Assembly: GCF_000695625.1 (NCBI RefSeq)
Contig: NZ_JMQI01000041.1
Coordinates: 62,001 to 126,000, forward strand
Direction: 5' to 3'
Source: Amycolatopsis rifamycinica
GTDB lineage: Bacteria; Actinomycetota; Actinomycetes; Mycobacteriales; Pseudonocardiaceae
Length of the DNA stretch: 64,000 bases
The translations under genes and the position numbers were made by a program. The notes under the pieces are model-generated. The model worked only from the letters and a program-made list of their open reading frames with translations. It searched no databases and was not told the origin of the DNA. The first letter of the stretch is position 1. The number at the start of each line of letters is the position of its first letter. This document shows, in pieces, positions 36,870 to 45,607 of this stretch.

Positions 36870-38056
36870 CCGCCCGCCGCGTGCTCGCCGCGCTGGTGGC
36901 ACTGGTCCTCACCGCGGCCTTCGCGCCCGCGGCCGCCGCCGCACCCGCGCCCGATCCCGGTCCCGCCGACGACTCGTTCTACACGCCGCCGTCGCCGCTG
37001 CCCGCCGGCCGGCCGGGTGACGTCATCCGCTGGCGGCCGTCGAACGCCGGCCCGCGCAAGGCGTCGGTCGACGCGTGGCAGGTGATGTACCTGTCGACCG
37101 ACGCGCTCGGCCGGCCCGACGCCGTCACCGGCACGGTGCTGGTGCCGAAGAACGCCGACCGCGCCACGGCGCCGATCGTCGCGTTCGCCCCGGGCACGCA
37201 CGGCCCGGCGTTCGCCTGCACGCCGTCGAAGATGCTCGGCATCGGCGCCTTCTACGAGCAGCCCGGCCTCGACGACCTGCTCGACGCGGGGTACGCCGTC
37301 GCCGTCCCGGACTACGAGGGCTACCAGAGCACGCCGAAGACGACGTACGTCGTGGGCCGGTCCGAAGGGCCCGCGGTGATCGACGCCGTCCGCGCGGCGC
37401 AGCGGCTCGGCGCGGCCGGGCTCTCGACGTCGGCGAAGGTCGTCTTCCGCGGGTACTCCCAGGGTGGCGGCGCCGCGGTGTGGGCGGGTGAGCTGCAGCC
37501 GTCGTACGCGCCGGAGCTGAACCTCGTCGGCGTCGCGGCCGGCGGCGTGCCGGCCGACCTGGTCCAGGTGACGCTGCAGCTCGACGGCAAGTTCGGCTTC
37601 GGCGTGTTCGCCTACGCGCTGCTCGGCCTCGACCAGGCGTATCCGGAGCTGCAGCTCGACTCGTTCCTCAGCGACAACGGCCGCGCGAAGCTGGCCGAGA
37701 TGAAGCAGAGCGCGTGCACGTTCGAGCTGCTCACGACGTACGCGAACCAGAAGATCGCGGACTACACGACCGGCCCGGGCTACATCAAGCCCGCGTGGGT
37801 GGCGCGGCTGACCGAGAACAAGCTCGGCGGGACCCCGCCGCGGGTGCCGGTGTTCCTCTACCACGCGACCGGCGACCAGCTGGTGCAGTTCGCGCAGGCC
37901 GACAGCCTGCACAAGACTTACTGCGCGGCCGGGGTCCAGGAGACGTGGAAGACCTACGACACCGACCACATCACGCTGGTCTACACCGGCAACGCCGACG
38001 TCCTGGCCTTCGTGAAGGACCGGATCGCCGGGAAGCCGGCCACGGCGAACTGCTGA
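36866..38056 (+). CDS. Secreted lipase (LIP / secretory lipase family)
   Basis: The 396-residue alpha/beta hydrolase has a signal peptide (to about 27) and then the secretory-lipase pattern: FYTPPSPLPAGRPGDVIRWR, LVPKNADRATAPIVAFAPGT, YAVAVPDYEGYQ, nucleophile elbow FRGYSQGGGAAVWAGE, acid region YHATGDQLVQFAQAD and His in YDTDHITLVYTG. Such enzymes release fatty acids from triacylglycerols. It is coupled to the upstream lipoprotein and sits in a region rich in lipid-transport genes. Confidence 0.9.
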   Translation: MTARRVLAALVALVLTAAFAPAAAAAPAPDPGPADDSFYTPPSPLPAGRPGDVIRWRPSNAGPRKASVDAWQVMYLSTDALGRPDAVTGTVLVPKNADRATAPIVAFAPGTHGPAFACTPSKMLGIGAFYEQPGLDDLLDAGYAVAVPDYEGYQSTPKTTYVVGRSEGPAVIDAVRAAQRLGAAGLSTSAKVVFRGYSQGGGAAVWAGELQPSYAPELNLVGVAAGGVPADLVQVTLQLDGKFGFGVFAYALLGLDQAYPELQLDSFLSDNGRAKLAEMKQSACTFELLTTYANQKIADYTTGPGYIKPAWVARLTENKLGGTPPRVPVFLYHATGDQLVQFAQADSLHKTYCAAGVQETWKTYDTDHITLVYTGNADVLAFVKDRIAGKPATANC

Positions 38057-38665
38057 TCAGCGGTTCCGGCCGCCGTGGGGGTGCTGCTGCCACGAGCTGA
38101 TCACCGAGCTGACGTACTCGCGCCACTGCTCCTCCGGCGACTCCGGGGTCGGCGTCGGCTCGGCCCGCGCGGGCTTGCGGCCCGCGCCGGCCGGGGCGCT
38201 GGTGGTCTCGGCGGTCGAGTGCCGGACCTCGGCGGTGAGCGGGGGTGGCGCGGCGGAGGCGCTCATGGTCTCCACGGCTTCGCTGGAGGCCGGCGGCACG
38301 ACCGGGGCGGGCGCGCCGGGCGGCGGCACGGCGGTCCCGCCCACCTGGTGCGGCTGGAGCAGCACGACGGCGGCCAGCCCGAGCCCGACGGCCGCGCCCG
38401 CGGCGAGGACGTACGGCTTGGCGCGGCGGGCCGGTCCGGCGGGCGGCGCGTCCTGGGGACGGTCGTCTCCGGCCGGTTCGTCGCCCGCGGCCAGCTCGGC
38501 GTCGAGCACGGCCAGCGGATCGTGGGCGGGTTCGGGCTCGGTGGCCGCCGCCTCTTCGGCGAGCTTCGCGTCGAGTTCACCGCGGATCAGCAGCGGCTTC
38601 GTCTGCGAAAGGTTCACCAGTTCGGCGACCGAGGGGAGTTCGCCCTCACCGCCCGTGCGTGCCAT
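38057..38665 (-). CDS. Single-helix membrane protein with acidic and Pro-rich flanks
   Basis: The 202-residue protein has an acidic cytosolic N-terminus (VAELVNLSQTKPLLIRGELD), one membrane helix (YVLAAGAAVGLGLAAVVLL, about 90-108) and a Pro/Ala/Ser-rich exterior ending EEQWREYVSSVISSWQQHPH. The layout resembles anti-sigma or anchoring proteins, but no zinc or sigma-binding motif is seen. It converges on the lipase with no gap. Confidence 0.6.
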   Translation of the reverse strand: MARTGGEGELPSVAELVNLSQTKPLLIRGELDAKLAEEAAATEPEPAHDPLAVLDAELAAGDEPAGDDRPQDAPPAGPARRAKPYVLAAGAAVGLGLAAVVLLQPHQVGGTAVPPPGAPAPVVPPASSEAVETMSASAAPPPLTAEVRHSTAETTSAPAGAGRKPARAEPTPTPESPEEQWREYVSSVISSWQQHPHGGRNR

Positions 38666-38704
38666 CGAAAACCTCCACCCTGTCCGGCGTCACCTGGAGG
38701 AACC

Positions 38705-39235
38705 ATGCCCGAGCCGCGAGAGCTGCTCCGCTTCGCCGTCGTCGGCTTGGCCGCGTACGGGGTCACCCTACTGGGCGACTACAGCCTGAAGCTCACCGTG
38801 TTCCGTGAGAAGCCGGTGACGGCCCTCGCGATCGCCACGATCGCCTCGACGGCGTTCGCGTACCTGCTGTCCCGCCGCTGGTCGTTCGCGACGCGCGGCG
38901 GCCACGGGCGGCTGCGCGAAGCGACGCTCTTCTTCGCGGTCAACGCGGGCGCGGTCGCGGTGAACCTGCTGCCGCCGCTGGTGTCGCGGTACGTCCTGCA
39001 CCTGTCGGTGCCGCACGTCGGCTACCTGACGCAGGAGATCGCGGACTTCGTCGCCGGGATGCTGCTGGGCACCCTGGCCGGCACGGCGTTCCGCTGGTTC
39101 GGCTACCGGCGGTGGGTGTTCCCGTCAGCGCCACCAGTTGGCGTCGCCGAGGGTGACGAAGCCGAGCTTCTCGTAGAGCGGCCGCCCGGAGCGCGAAGCG
39201 GTCAGCGTGACGGGCAGGTCGTCGAAGTGCCGTAG
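38705..39235 (+). CDS. GtrA-family membrane protein
   Basis: The ATG follows GGAGGAACC. The 176-residue protein shows the four-helix GtrA pattern: LLRFAVVGLAAYGVTLLGDY, ALAIATIASTAFAYLLSRRW, EATLFFAVNAGAVAVNLLPP and the closing FRWFGYRRWVFP. GtrA proteins help translocate lipid-linked sugars for wall glycan synthesis. About 35 extra residues follow the normal end because the frame runs 111 bp into the antisense of the GNAT gene. Confidence 0.85.
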   Translation: MPEPRELLRFAVVGLAAYGVTLLGDYSLKLTVFREKPVTALAIATIASTAFAYLLSRRWSFATRGGHGRLREATLFFAVNAGAVAVNLLPPLVSRYVLHLSVPHVGYLTQEIADFVAGMLLGTLAGTAFRWFGYRRWVFPSAPPVGVAEGDEAELLVERPPGARSGQRDGQVVEVP

Positions 39236-39835
39236 CACCGCGTGCATCAGCGCCCGCCCGACGCCCTTCGAGCGGTGCTCGGGCCGGGTGGTCACCCAGT
39301 AGACGCCGCCGACACCGCCGTGGGCCATGGTGAGGCAGGCGCCCTGGGTGCCCTTGCGGAAGAACGCGGTGGACCGGTCGAGCAGCTCGGGCGGGAAGAC
39401 GGTGCCGGGGAGGTAGGGCTGGTACTCCTCCAGCGGAAAGCCGTGCACGACGAGCTCTTCGGCCACGGCCAGCTCGGCGGGGGTTCCGACGCGCTCGACG
39501 CCCTCCGGCGCGGCCACCGGGCCGGGCTCGCGGGCCAGCACCGGCAGCTGCCCGGCGGTCATTCCCAGATCGGCCAGGTCGAGCACCTGGAACGGGTCTT
39601 CGACGACGACGGTCCGGCCCTCGTTCCGGCGCTGCCGGGCGAGTTCGGTCAGCTCTTCGACGGCGGCGTCGCCGGGGGTGGCGGTCCGCAGCATGATCCG
39701 GTACCGGCGCCCGTCGATCACGGTGAAGGCGAAGTGGTCGAAGGCCTGGTCACCGCGCGCGCGGGCGAGGACGGTCCACATGGCGGCGGCGTTGTCGGCG
39801 GCCTGCCGCAGCCGCTCGGCGAGCAATCCGGTCAT
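39125..39835 (-). CDS. GNAT-family N-acetyltransferase
   Basis: I chose the ATG at 39835 (MTGLLAERLRQAADNAAAMW), giving 236 residues. An upstream GTG at 39904 would start inside the 21-bp repeat array. The GNAT fold is C-terminal: CLTMAHGGVGGVYWVTTRPE followed by the acetyl-CoA loop HRSKGVGRALMHAV and YEKLGFVTLGD. The N-terminal half is unassigned. The substrate is unknown. Confidence 0.85.
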   Translation of the reverse strand: MTGLLAERLRQAADNAAAMWTVLARARGDQAFDHFAFTVIDGRRYRIMLRTATPGDAAVEELTELARQRRNEGRTVVVEDPFQVLDLADLGMTAGQLPVLAREPGPVAAPEGVERVGTPAELAVAEELVVHGFPLEEYQPYLPGTVFPPELLDRSTAFFRKGTQGACLTMAHGGVGGVYWVTTRPEHRSKGVGRALMHAVLRHFDDLPVTLTASRSGRPLYEKLGFVTLGDANWWR

Positions 39836-39904
39836 ACCGGGGCAGCCTAGAGCCGCAGCGGGCACCGGCCGGGCCATTTCCGGAGTCGGGGTCGGCTCGG
39901 TCAC

Positions 39905-40051
39905 GCGTACTCAGGCGGACGACACACGTGCCTGAACGGACGACACGCGTGCTTGAAGGGACGACACACGTACCCCGGTGGACGACACGCGTGCCTGGGC
40001 GGACGACACGCGTGCTTGCGCGGACGACACGCGTGGCTGGGGTCGGTCAGG
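39905..40051 (+). repeat. 21-bp tandem repeat array 1 (seven units, one orientation)
   Basis: Seven consecutive units start at 39905, 39926, 39947, 39968, 39989, 40010 and 40031 with an exact 21-bp period. A typical unit begins GCGTGCTTGA and ends GGGACGACAC. Cores ACACGCGTGC are themselves near-palindromic. The last unit covers the stop codon of the leftward PucR gene (40047-40049). The unit is 19 of 21 identical to units of the array at 62805-62952. It is not a CRISPR, as there are no unique spacers. Confidence 0.9.
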
Positions 40052-41243
40052 CGTGGTTGGGTAGCGCGCGTTCCGCCAGCAGGGCCAGCTCCAGCCGCAG
40101 GCGCTCGGACGGGTCGTCCAGCTTGTCGCCGAACAGCTCGGCCAGCTTCTTGAGCCGCGCGCGGATCGTCTGCGGGTGCAGGTCGAGCAACCGGCCCAGC
40201 TCCGGCGCGCTCCCGCGGGTCCGGACCAGGGCCAGCAGCGTTTCGGCCAGCTGCTCGCGGCGGCGGCCCGACAGCCCGGACAGCGGCTCCAGCGTCGTCG
40301 TCGCGAGCTGGGTGACCAGGAACTCGTCCGCGAGCAGCAGCAGCGTCGTCACGTGGTCGCGGCACCAGATCACCGGGCCCGGCGCGTCGAGGAGGCCGCG
40401 GGCGGCCAGGTCGGCCGCGCGGCGGGCGACGCGGAAGGACTCGGGTGCCTCGGACGGCGGGACCAGCGGGCCGACCGCCGCCGTCCAGCCCGGGGGCAGG
40501 GCCGTCAGGCCGATCAGGTCCACGTCCGGGGCCGGGGTCAGCGCCGCCGGCGGGTCGCCCGCCGGGTCGGCCGGGACGTGCTCCGGCAGCAGATCGGCCG
40601 GGAACTCCGGGGCGCCCGGCAGCGCGCGGAACGCGACCGCCGCCACCCGTTCGGGCACGGGCAGCCCCGACGCGGCGACGAGACCGTCCACCTCGGCCGG
40701 GGTGCGGCCGCCGAGCAGCGCGCGCAGCAGGCGGCGGTGCCGCTCGCCGGTGCCGGACACCGCGGCCTCCGCGGCGCTGTACCCCTCCACGACCGCCGCC
40801 ATCGACGTCTCGACGTCGGCGAACATCCCCTCGGCGGCGCCGTACAGGACGTCACCGGACAGCCCCGCTTCCCGCGCGATGTCGGCGATCCACCGCCAGG
40901 TGACCCGGCTCGACACGCGCACGGCCGCCTGCACGGCTTCGCGGCTGAGGCCACTGTGGAACGCGTCGCGCCCGTGGCCGCGGAACTCCGCGAGCCGGTC
41001 CGCCTGCCACAGCGCGGGCGTGCCGACGCGGTCGACGTCCCGCTCGATCCCGCGCCGCGTCAGCTCGATCGCGGTCGCGCGGCCGGGACCGCCGTCGAAT
41101 CTCGTGGAATAATCCGGAATCTCGGCGGCGATCGCGTCGACGCAGGCCCGGGCGATCTCCGGGATCCGCGGGCGCACCGCGTCGCCGAGCTCGCGCGGCA
41201 GCCGCGACCACACGGAACCGTCCGAGGCAGCGGAAGCGCGCAT
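40047..41243 (-). CDS. PucR-like transcriptional regulator 1
   Basis: The 398-residue protein (MRASAASDGSVWSRLPRELG) has an N-terminal helical domain (about 10-180: VLYGAAEGMFADVETSMAAV), a central region with WCRDHVTTLLLLADEFLVTQ, and a C-terminal PucR-type helix-turn-helix (ELGRLLDLHPQTIRARLKKL, about 340-385). It is divergent from regulator 2, its paralogue. TTGACA (41330-41335) and TACGCT (41307-41312) on the minus strand, 17 bp apart, form its likely promoter. Ligand unknown. Confidence 0.88.
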   Translation of the reverse strand: MRASAASDGSVWSRLPRELGDAVRPRIPEIARACVDAIAAEIPDYSTRFDGGPGRATAIELTRRGIERDVDRVGTPALWQADRLAEFRGHGRDAFHSGLSREAVQAAVRVSSRVTWRWIADIAREAGLSGDVLYGAAEGMFADVETSMAAVVEGYSAAEAAVSGTGERHRRLLRALLGGRTPAEVDGLVAASGLPVPERVAAVAFRALPGAPEFPADLLPEHVPADPAGDPPAALTPAPDVDLIGLTALPPGWTAAVGPLVPPSEAPESFRVARRAADLAARGLLDAPGPVIWCRDHVTTLLLLADEFLVTQLATTTLEPLSGLSGRRREQLAETLLALVRTRGSAPELGRLLDLHPQTIRARLKKLAELFGDKLDDPSERLRLELALLAERALPNHA

Positions 41244-41435
41244 GGGGAATTCAGTCCTCCACTTAGGAATTGGCGCCTCGGAAATGACCCCCGGCAGCTG
41301 ACACGGAGCGTAGAACGCGCACCCGTCCGTGTCAAAAGGACGGGTCGGCGTCACCTTTTCCGGGAACCGATCGTTGATTCTTGCGTGACACACGCGTCGG
41401 ATACGCTCGGCGCACACGCACTCGAAGGGGGATTG
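41244..41435. promoter_or_regulatory. Divergent promoter region of PucR-like regulators 1 and 2
   Basis: The minus-strand promoter TTGACA/TACGCT for regulator 1 lies at 41307-41335. Toward regulator 2, TGCGTGACA (41382-41390) is the inverted form of the TGTCACGCA motif seen upstream of other genes in this region, followed by CACGCGTCGG. This could be a PucR binding site. Confidence 0.6.
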
Positions 41436-42635
41436 GTGGTCGAGTACCGCAGCTTTCGCCTGCTGGCTTCGCTGCCGCGCGCGCTCGGCGCGGGGCTGCG
41501 CCCGCACATCGGGCACGCGGCGGCCTCGATGATCCAGGAGGTGCAGCGCACGGTGCCGGCCTACGGCCAGCCCCTCAAGGGCGTGTTCGGCAAGGTCCTG
41601 GTGAAGAGCGTCGAGTTCGCGGTGCAGCACTGCATCGATTCGATGGGCGAGCCCGCACTGGCCCACGACCACTGGATCGAGTACTACCGCGGCCGCGGCC
41701 GGCGGGAGTTCACCGAAGGCCGCAACCTCGACGCGCTGCAGGACTCCGCCACCATCGGGGCCCGGGTGGCCTGGCGCGCGATGCACCCGGCGGTGGTCGC
41801 CGCGGGCGTCGATCCGGCCGTCATCTCGGTCGCCGCGGAGGCCATCTTCGCCTACGTCGACGAGCTGTGCGCGACCGCGATCGAGGGGTACCAGCAGGCG
41901 CAGGCCGAGGCCGAAGGCGCCGTCCCGGTCCGGCGCAGGCGCCTGCTGGAGCTGATCGCCGGCGCCCCGGAAGGGGCGGCGAGCAGCATCGCGGGCCTGG
42001 CCGGCGGCGCGGGCTGGCCCCTGCCGGAAACGGCCGCGATGGTGGCCCTCGAACGCGGCCCCGAAGCCGCGGACTTCCCCGCCGACCTGCTCGGCGACGG
42101 CGTACTGGCCGACCTCGACGGGCCCGAGCCGTACCTGCTGACCCGGGACCCGGACGCCGACCTGGCGCCGCTGGCGGCCAAGCTCGACGGCTGGCGCGCG
42201 GCGGTGTCGCCGACGGTCCCGCTGGCCGACGCCCCGGCCGCCCTGCGCACGGCACGCCGGGCGCTGCTGCTGTCCGGCCCGGACGTCCCCGGCCCGATCA
42301 TCTGGTGCCGCGACCACCTGGCGACGCTCTGGCTGCTGGCCGAGGACTTCCTGGCGGCCGAGCTGGCCCGCCAGAGCCTGGACCCGTTCGCTTCGCTGAG
42401 CGAAAAGCAGCGCGACCGGCTGAGCGAGACCCTGCTGGCTTGGCTGGAGACACGCGGCGGCGCACCGGAGATAGCGCAGCGGCTCGGCGTCCACCCGCAG
42501 ACGGTCCGCAATCGCCTGCGCCAGCTCGAGGAGCTGTTCGGCGACCGGCTGAAGGACGCCGACGACCGGCTGGGCATGCAGCTGGCCCTGCGCGCGCAAC
42601 GCCTGATGCGCGCTCACCGCCCGCCGGAGAGCTGA
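41436..42635 (+). CDS. PucR-like transcriptional regulator 2
   Basis: The GTG follows GAAGGGGGA. The 399 residues begin VVEYRSFRLLASLPRALGAG and share with regulators 3 and 4 the segments IQEVQRTVPAYGQPLKGVFG, EGRNLDALQDSATIGARVAW and AAEAIFAYVDELCATAIEGY. The C-terminal helix-turn-helix is EIAQRLGVHPQTVRNRLRQL. It faces away from regulator 1 and lies upstream of the alpha/beta hydrolase. Confidence 0.88.
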   Translation: MVEYRSFRLLASLPRALGAGLRPHIGHAAASMIQEVQRTVPAYGQPLKGVFGKVLVKSVEFAVQHCIDSMGEPALAHDHWIEYYRGRGRREFTEGRNLDALQDSATIGARVAWRAMHPAVVAAGVDPAVISVAAEAIFAYVDELCATAIEGYQQAQAEAEGAVPVRRRRLLELIAGAPEGAASSIAGLAGGAGWPLPETAAMVALERGPEAADFPADLLGDGVLADLDGPEPYLLTRDPDADLAPLAAKLDGWRAAVSPTVPLADAPAALRTARRALLLSGPDVPGPIIWCRDHLATLWLLAEDFLAAELARQSLDPFASLSEKQRDRLSETLLAWLETRGGAPEIAQRLGVHPQTVRNRLRQLEELFGDRLKDADDRLGMQLALRAQRLMRAHRPPES

Positions 42636-43091
42636 ACCGCAGGTCACACCGCGCGCCAGGTCACCAGATCCGGAAGACCGGCCGGCCCGCAGCGCCGCGT
42701 GGTCACCGGCTCGCGCGGGCCGCCGGCGGTGGGCACAACTGCGCCTTGGCCGCCCGGTCCAGCGCGCGCACCGGCAGCGGCAGCACCCGCCGCCACGGAC
42801 GGCGGCCCGGCCAGCCCGGGCTCGGCCGCGGCCCGTGGTGGACGAAATGGAAACTCGCGCGGCAGGACATCAGCGCGTCCGGTGCGTCATTGCGACCATG
42901 CCTCCGAGGATTACCGGATACCACCGGAATGTCGATACGCATTCCCGGTGATCCCGCGAAAACCCGCACGCGCCGCCGCTTTTCCGCAAACCTTCTTGTC
43001 ACGCCCGTCCGTGATTCCCCGGCGGTGGCGTTCCCCACATCAGCGGCAACGGTCGGATGCCCTAATTTCGGGTTCGCGAGAAAGGCCGCCC
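42636..43091. promoter_or_regulatory. 456-bp region upstream of the hydrolase
   Basis: TGTCACGCC at 42997-43005, 86 bp before the hydrolase start, matches the recurrent TGTCACGC motif. The left part (42703-42870) could encode a small leftward ORF, listed separately. No other gene is seen. Confidence 0.5.
42703..42870 (-). CDS. Possible small basic protein (55 aa)
   Basis: An ATG at 42870 opens 55 residues (MSCRASFHFVHHGPRPSPGW ... PPAARASR) with nearly all third positions G or C, as in real genes here. It is rich in Pro, Arg and His. It has no clear ribosome binding site and no recognised family, and in GC-rich DNA such a frame may be chance. Confidence 0.25.
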   Translation of the reverse strand: MSCRASFHFVHHGPRPSPGWPGRRPWRRVLPLPVRALDRAAKAQLCPPPAARASR

Positions 43092-44009
43092 ATGACCGTC
43101 AAGACCCTCACCCTGCACGGCCGCCGCCTCCGGCTGCACGAGCACCTGCCGCCCGCGCCCGCCGGCGACGAAGCGGTCGTGCTGCTGCACGGGATCGCCG
43201 GCAGCGCCGAAACCTGGGCGCCGGTGCTGGCGCGGTGCGCCGCCCTCGGCCGCCGCGTGCTGGCGCTCGACCTGCCCGGTCACGGTGCATCCGAGGCACC
43301 CCGCGCCGACTACGGCCTCGGCGCGCTGGCGAGCACCGTGCGGGACGTGCTCGCGGTGTCCGGCGTGCGGCACGCGACCGTCGTCGGCCACTCGCTCGGC
43401 GGCGGCATCGCGCTGCAGTTCGCCTACCAGTTCCCGGAAATGTGCGACCGCCTCGTCCTGGTCGCCGGTGCCGGACTCGGGCCGGAGGTGAGCCCGGTGC
43501 TGCGTGCCACCGCCCTGCCGGGCGCACCGGCCACAATGGCCTTGACCGTGAACCGCGTGACGCTCGCGATCGCGCGGGCCGCGGCCCGGCTCGGACGACG
43601 GCTCGGCTGGTCGTTGAAAACTGAAACACGGGAACTGGCCAGGCATTTCGGCTCGCTCGCCGACCCCGCGCGGCGGCGGGCGTTCCTGTGCATCGCGCGC
43701 AGCCTGATCGACCTGCGCGGCCAGCGCGCGAGTGCCGTGGACAAGCTCTACCTCGCCGAAGCCGTACCGGTGCTGCTGGTCTGGGGCGAGCGCGACCCGC
43801 TCATCCCGGTGGCGCACGCGCACCGGACGGCCGCACTGCTGCCGGACAGCCGCTTGACCGTGCTGAAAAACGTGAAACACTTTCCGCACGTGGCCGACCC
43901 GGATCGGTTCTGCGCGCTGCTGAACGAGTTCCTCGCCGGGACCGCGCCCGCGCGGCTGACCCTGGACGACGTCGTCAAGCGCCTGACAACCACCGAACCA
44001 CCCCGCTGA
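43092..44009 (+). CDS. Alpha/beta hydrolase (MhpC/esterase-like)
   Basis: The 305-residue cytosolic enzyme has the oxyanion motif VVLLHGIAGSAETWAPVL, LALDLPGHGASEAP, the nucleophile elbow TVVGHSLGGGIALQFAY, the acid in VLLVWGERDPLIPVAHAH and His in LKNVKHFPHVADPDRF. The His is in KHFPH, close to the usual GHxPH. The ATG follows AAAGG. It sits between PucR-like regulators 2 and 3 and carries a TGTCACGC motif upstream, so it may belong to their regulon. Substrate unknown, perhaps a lipid ester. Confidence 0.88.
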   Translation: MTVKTLTLHGRRLRLHEHLPPAPAGDEAVVLLHGIAGSAETWAPVLARCAALGRRVLALDLPGHGASEAPRADYGLGALASTVRDVLAVSGVRHATVVGHSLGGGIALQFAYQFPEMCDRLVLVAGAGLGPEVSPVLRATALPGAPATMALTVNRVTLAIARAAARLGRRLGWSLKTETRELARHFGSLADPARRRAFLCIARSLIDLRGQRASAVDKLYLAEAVPVLLVWGERDPLIPVAHAHRTAALLPDSRLTVLKNVKHFPHVADPDRFCALLNEFLAGTAPARLTLDDVVKRLTTTEPPR

Positions 44010-44225
44010 AAAGTTGTCACGCGCACACCATTCGCCCGCGCCGGAAGTGTCACCTCCTCCCGCGGCGTTCCACCCGTTCGGGTGTAGTCCGGACGGGTTA
44101 CCGCAAAGTCAGCGGAGAACCCGTTGACAGTGCGGATCACGCGAAATTATGTTGCCTGAGCCACAAAAACCGGATCGGCGTCCCCGCCGACGAGGCCGAT
44201 TTTGTTGCCAGCAAGGATAAAACAC
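44010..44225 (+). promoter_or_regulatory. Promoter region of PucR-like regulators 3-4
   Basis: TGTCACGCGCA (44015-44025), TGTCACCTC (44048-44056) and ATCACGCGAA (44137-44146) are three related motifs. TTGACA (44124-44129) and TTATGT (44147-44152) with a 17-bp spacer make a good promoter, and the third motif fills its spacer. That placement fits repression or autoregulation by a PucR protein. Confidence 0.7.
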
Positions 44226-45581
44226 ATGACCGACGTGGACACCGGATTCGCCACCGCCGCACTGCGGACCGGACGGCCGAACCCCGGCGAGCGCACTCCC
44301 GGACCGGCCTACCGGCAGCAGTCCGTGTCGGCCGACCGGCCCCGGCCCGCCTACCCGCCCGCCCCGCGCACCCCGGCGGATCCCCGGCACGGCCGCGCTT
44401 CCGGCGCGATCGGGCTGTGGGCGTCCCTGCCCCGAGAGCTGGCGATCCGCTTCAAGCCGCGGGTCGACCCGCTTGCCCGCGCCATCCTGCAGGAGGTGCA
44501 GCGGGCGGTGCCCGAGTACCGCCAGCCGCTCGAAGGCGCGTTCGGGCACATCATCACGCAGGGTGTCCGGCAGTCGATCATCCAGTGCCTCGACAGTGTG
44601 GGCACGCCCGGTGCCGTGCCGCTCGAGACGTGGACGACCGTGTTCCGCAACCTCGGCAAGATCGAGTTCAACGAGGGCCGCAGCCTCGACTGCCTGCAGA
44701 CGGCCTACCGGGTCGGCGGGCGGGTCGCGTGGCGGCACATCAGCGAGTTCGGGCAGGCCACCGGTGTCTCCGCGGACACGCTGTGCACGAGCGCCGAAGC
44801 CATCTTCGCCTACGTCGACGAGATCTCGGCGCTGTCGATCGAGGGCTACACGGCGGCGCAGACGCGCGCCGCGGGCACCCGCGCCCGCCGCCGCCGGCGG
44901 CTGCTGGAGCTGCTGCTCGCCGACCCGCCGTCCGCGCCGCAGACCATCACCGCGCAGGCCGCCACGGCGCAGTGGCCCCTGCCGGCCGAGGTCACCGTCG
45001 TCGCTCTCGAACCGCGTGCCGACCAGCACAGTCTGGCCGCGCCCGACCTGCACGCCGACGTCCTCGTCGACCTCGAGGGCAGCGAGCCGTGCCTGGTCAC
45101 CGGCGATCCGGGCCGGCACCTGAAGAACCTCGCCGAGCGGCTGCCGGGCTGGCGCGCGGTGATCGGCCCGACCGTGCGGCTGACCGACGCGCCGCGCTCG
45201 CTGCTCTGGGCGCGCCGCACCCTGAAGCTGCTCCAGCGCGGCGTCCTGCCGGACGCGCCGGTGACGCGCTGCACCGACCACCTGTCCACGCTGTGGCTGC
45301 TCGCCGACGAGTTCCTGGTCCGTGAGCTGTGCGCGCGCAGCCTGCAGCCGTTCAAGGACCTCACGCCGAAGCAGCGGGCGCGGCTCGGCGAGACGCTGCT
45401 GATCTGGCTGCAGTCCCGCGGCAGCGCCCCCGAGATCGCGAAGAAGCTCAAGGTGCACCCGCAGACCGTCCGGTACCGCATGCACCAGCTCATCGACCTG
45501 TTCGGCGACCGGCTCAACAACGCCGACGACCGGCTCGACATGGAGATCGCGCTGCGGGCGGAGGCGCTCCTCGGTTCCTGA
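44226..45581 (+). CDS. PucR-like transcriptional regulator 3
   Basis: The ATG follows AAGGATAAAACAC. The 451 residues have an extra Pro/Arg-rich N-terminus of about 65 residues (RTGRPNPGERTPGPAYRQQS), then the same body as regulators 2 and 4: LQEVQRAVPEYRQPLEGAFG, EGRSLDCLQTAYRVGGRVAW and SAEAIFAYVDEISALSIEGY. The C-terminal helix-turn-helix is EIAKKLKVHPQTVRYRMHQL. It is followed 26 bp later by regulator 4 and is probably cotranscribed with it. Confidence 0.9.
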   Translation: MTDVDTGFATAALRTGRPNPGERTPGPAYRQQSVSADRPRPAYPPAPRTPADPRHGRASGAIGLWASLPRELAIRFKPRVDPLARAILQEVQRAVPEYRQPLEGAFGHIITQGVRQSIIQCLDSVGTPGAVPLETWTTVFRNLGKIEFNEGRSLDCLQTAYRVGGRVAWRHISEFGQATGVSADTLCTSAEAIFAYVDEISALSIEGYTAAQTRAAGTRARRRRRLLELLLADPPSAPQTITAQAATAQWPLPAEVTVVALEPRADQHSLAAPDLHADVLVDLEGSEPCLVTGDPGRHLKNLAERLPGWRAVIGPTVRLTDAPRSLLWARRTLKLLQRGVLPDAPVTRCTDHLSTLWLLADEFLVRELCARSLQPFKDLTPKQRARLGETLLIWLQSRGSAPEIAKKLKVHPQTVRYRMHQLIDLFGDRLNNADDRLDMEIALRAEALLGS

Positions 45582-45607
45582 GTCCCCTTCGAAGGCGAGG
45601 TGGGTCA

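Noticed and set aside
39836-39904. N-terminal extension of the GNAT protein from GTG 39904
   Set aside because: The start would lie at the edge of the repeat array without a ribosome binding site; the ATG at 39835 begins a sensible protein.
39905-40051. CRISPR array
   Set aside because: Units are contiguous 21-mers without unique spacers, and no cas gene is near. It is a tandem repeat.
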